Source: Reyranella sp. (GTDB lineage: Bacteria; Pseudomonadota; Alphaproteobacteria; Reyranellales; Reyranellaceae). Taken from it: a stretch of 16,694 bases of DNA. The notes under the pieces were generated by a model, which saw only the letters and a program-made list of their open reading frames with translations, ran no database searches and was not told where the DNA came from. The stretch spans positions 1 to 16,694 of the forward strand of contig JAUXST010000517.1 of assembly GCA_030679805.1 (NCBI GenBank), read 5' to 3'. Shown here piece after piece: positions 15,217 through 16,694 of the stretch. The position numbers and the translations under genes were made by a program. Each line of letters opens with the position of its first letter. Within the stretch, counting starts at the first letter, position 1.

Positions 15217-15954
15217 TTAAGCCTGCGGAGCGGCGTCGGCCGCCGGAGCTGCCTCGACCGCCGGAGCTGCCGCATCGGCTGCCTTGCGCAGGCCGGCCGG
15301 ATACGGGGCATCCTTGGGACGAGCGCGCTTGGAGGCGTCCTTGACGATGACGTAGCTGTTGTTCGCGCCAGGGACGGCGCCGGAGACCAGCAGCAGGCCC
15401 TTCTCGTCGTCGACAGCGACGACCTTCAGATTCTGCGTCGTCACGCGCTCGCTGCCGTAGTGGCCGGCCATCTTCTTGCCGGGGAAGGTGCGGCCGGGAT
15501 CCTGGCGGTTACCGGTTGAGCCATGCGAGCGATGCGAGACCGACACGCCGTGGCTGGCCTCGAGGCCGTGGAAGTTCCAGCGCACCATCGAACCGGTGAA
15601 GCCGCGGCCGATCGTGGTGCCGACGACGTCGACGAACTGGCCGGCCACGAAGTGGCTCGGCACCAGCTCGGCGCCGACTTCGAGGATGGCGTCCTTGGCG
15701 ACGCGGAATTCGACGAGCTTCTTCTTCGGCTCGACCTTGGCCTTGGCGAAGTGACCGCGCATCGGCTGGGTCACGTTCTTGACCTTGGCCTTGCCGTAGC
15801 CGAGCTGCACCGCGGTGTACTTGTCCTTCTCTTCCGAGCGGACGGCGACAACCTGCAGCGTTTCCACCTTCAGAACGGTGACAGGCACGTGCTCCCCGGC
15901 GTCGTTGAAGACGCGGGTCATGCCGACCTTTTGGGTGACGAGACCGCAACGCAT
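15217..15954 (-). CDS. rplC: 50S ribosomal protein L3
   Basis: L3 starts 50S assembly and approaches the peptidyl transferase centre. The 245 aa begin MRCGLVTQKVGMTRVFNDAG and contain VDVVGTTIGRGFTGSMVRW, SHRSHGSTGNRQDPGRTFPG and KKMAGHYGSERVTTQN. The conserved Gln in NRQDPG is where L3 methylation takes place in relatives. The last 35 or so residues form an Ala/Pro tail (EAAPAADAAPQA), making the protein longer than E. coli L3 (209 aa), as in other alphaproteobacteria. It lies 31 bp after rpsJ with a good GGAAGAGGA upstream. Confidence 0.98.
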   Translation of the reverse strand: MRCGLVTQKVGMTRVFNDAGEHVPVTVLKVETLQVVAVRSEEKDKYTAVQLGYGKAKVKNVTQPMRGHFAKAKVEPKKKLVEFRVAKDAILEVGAELVPSHFVAGQFVDVVGTTIGRGFTGSMVRWNFHGLEASHGVSVSHRSHGSTGNRQDPGRTFPGKKMAGHYGSERVTTQNLKVVAVDDEKGLLLVSGAVPGANNSYVIVKDASKRARPKDAPYPAGLRKAADAAAPAVEAAPAADAAPQA

Positions 15955-15985
15955 GGTCTGTTCCTCTTCCCTTGTCCCTGCTCGC

Positions 15986-16306
15986 TCAGGCGCCGAGCTT
16001 GATTTCGACGTCGACGCCGGAGGCGAGGTCGAGCTTCATCAGCGCGTCCACCGTCTGCGGCGTCGGATCGACGATATCGAGCACGCGCTTGTGCGTACGG
16101 ATTTCGAACTGCTCACGCGACTTCTTGTCGATGTGAGGCGAGCGGTTGACCGTGAACTTCTCGATCCCCGTCGGCAGCGGGATCGGTCCGCGTACCTGCG
16201 CACCCGTCCGCTTGGCCGTGCTCACGATCTCGCTGGTCGACGAATCGAGCACGCGATGATCGAAGGCCTTCAGCCTGATCCGGATGTTTGTGTTGTCCAT
16301 GGCCAT
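15986..16306 (-). CDS. rpsJ: 30S ribosomal protein S10 (NusE)
   Basis: S10 is a 30S head protein and, as NusE, takes part in transcription antitermination with NusB. The product shows NIRIRLKAFDHRVLD, EIVSTAKRTGAQVRGPIPLP, FTVNRSPHIDKKSREQFEIR and VDALMKLDLASGVDVEIKL, the complete family pattern. Two ATGs six bases apart are possible: 16306 (106 aa) and 16300 (104 aa, MDNTNIRIRL, closer to the usual 102-103 aa). The ribosome site is weak for both, so the first is listed with low certainty on the exact start. It lies 25 bp after tuf; no promoter is seen between them. Confidence 0.97.
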   Translation of the reverse strand: MAMDNTNIRIRLKAFDHRVLDSSTSEIVSTAKRTGAQVRGPIPLPTGIEKFTVNRSPHIDKKSREQFEIRTHKRVLDIVDPTPQTVDALMKLDLASGVDVEIKLGA

Positions 16307-16331
16307 GATGCTTGCCCGTCGCGTCAGTTGT

Positions 16332-16694
16332 TTACTTTACGACTTTGGTGACGACGCCTGCGCCGACGGTCCTGCCGCCCTCGCGGATGGCGAAGCGCAG
16401 GCCCTCGTCCATGGCGATCGGCTGGATCAGCTCGACGATCAGACGCGCGTTGTCGCCCGGCATCACCATCTCCGTGCCCTCCGGCAGCGTCACCACGCCC
16501 GTCACGTCGGTCGTGCGGAAGTAGAACTGCGGACGGTAGTTGGTGAAGAACGGCGTGTGACGGCCACCCTCCTCCTTGTTCAGGATATAGGCCTCCGCCT
16601 CGAAGTTCGTGTGCGGCGTGATCGACCCCGGCTTCGCCAGCACCTGACCGCGCTCCACGTCCTCGCGCCCGACACCGCGCAGCAGGGCGCCGAT
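16332..16694 (-). CDS. tuf: Elongation factor Tu, C-terminal part (5' end outside window)
   Basis: EF-Tu brings aminoacyl-tRNA to the ribosome as a GTP complex. The visible 120 residues run from IGALLRGVGREDVERGQVLA (end of domain 2) through domain 3: HTNFEAEAYILNKEEGGRHTPFF, FYFRTTDVTG, MVMPGDNARLIVELIQPIAM and the C-terminus FAIREGGRTVGAGVVTKVVK (quoted in pieces). The GTPase domain lies beyond the window edge. The position directly before rpsJ is the common join of the str and S10 groups. Alphaproteobacteria often have a second tuf copy elsewhere, which cannot be checked here. Confidence 0.98.
   Translation of the reverse strand: MGALLRGVGREDVERGQVLAKPGSITPHTNFEAEAYILNKEEGGRHTPFFTNYRPQFYFRTTDVTGVVTLPEGTEMVMPGDNARLIVELIQPIAMDEGLRFAIREGGRTVGAGVVTKVVK

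Overview
The window looks like ordinary chromosome from a GC-rich alphaproteobacterium. Evidence: it carries the S10-spc-alpha ribosomal protein cluster with adk placed between secY and rpsM, it lacks infA and rpmJ after secY and rpsD after rpsK, and the RpoA, S14 (no zinc cysteines) and L17 sequences are of proteobacterial type. A Rhodospirillales-like or Reyranella-like origin is a guess from overall protein character and cannot be proved here.

Layout. Positions 1-2227, plus strand, hold three tightly coupled genes: the 3' end of a large acyl-CoA dehydrogenase, a cytochrome P450 and a DUF5680 protein. The junctions overlap (CTGA, then ATGA). The P450 appears to start at a rare CTG codon preceded by a near-perfect Shine-Dalgarno sequence. 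A bidirectional terminator at 2228-2253 separates this block from the minus-strand genes.

Positions 2276-16694, minus strand, read in the direction of transcription: tuf (3' end), rpsJ, rplC, rplD, rplW, rplB, rpsS, rplV, rpsC, rplP, rpmC, rpsQ, rplN, rplX, rplE, rpsN, rpsH, rplF, rplR, rpsE, rpmD, rplO, secY, adk, rpsM, rpsK, rpoA, rplQ. Most gaps are 0-35 bp and two junctions overlap by 4 bp (rplD/rplW, secY/adk), as expected for one long co-transcribed and translationally coupled unit. The products are 30S and 50S ribosomal proteins, the elongation factor EF-Tu, the Sec translocon pore, adenylate kinase and the RNA polymerase alpha subunit.

The clearest regulatory signal is upstream of rpsM, in the 121-bp gap after adk. 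It has a near-consensus sigma-70 type promoter (TTGACT, 16 bp, TATAAT), a GC-only stretch just downstream of the -10 box, a leader of about 72 nt with two hairpins, and a TTG start with a good Shine-Dalgarno sequence. This would give the alpha-operon genes (rpsM-rpsK-rpoA-rplQ) their own start point. A second, 163-bp gap before rpoA holds two small hairpins but no convincing promoter.

No stretch longer than 300 bp lacks a gene. I see no rRNA, tRNA, CRISPR, insertion sequence, attachment site or phage gene. I do not see a previously undescribed multi-gene system. The points worth a second look are the P450 start, the DUF5680 coupling and the rpsM leader.
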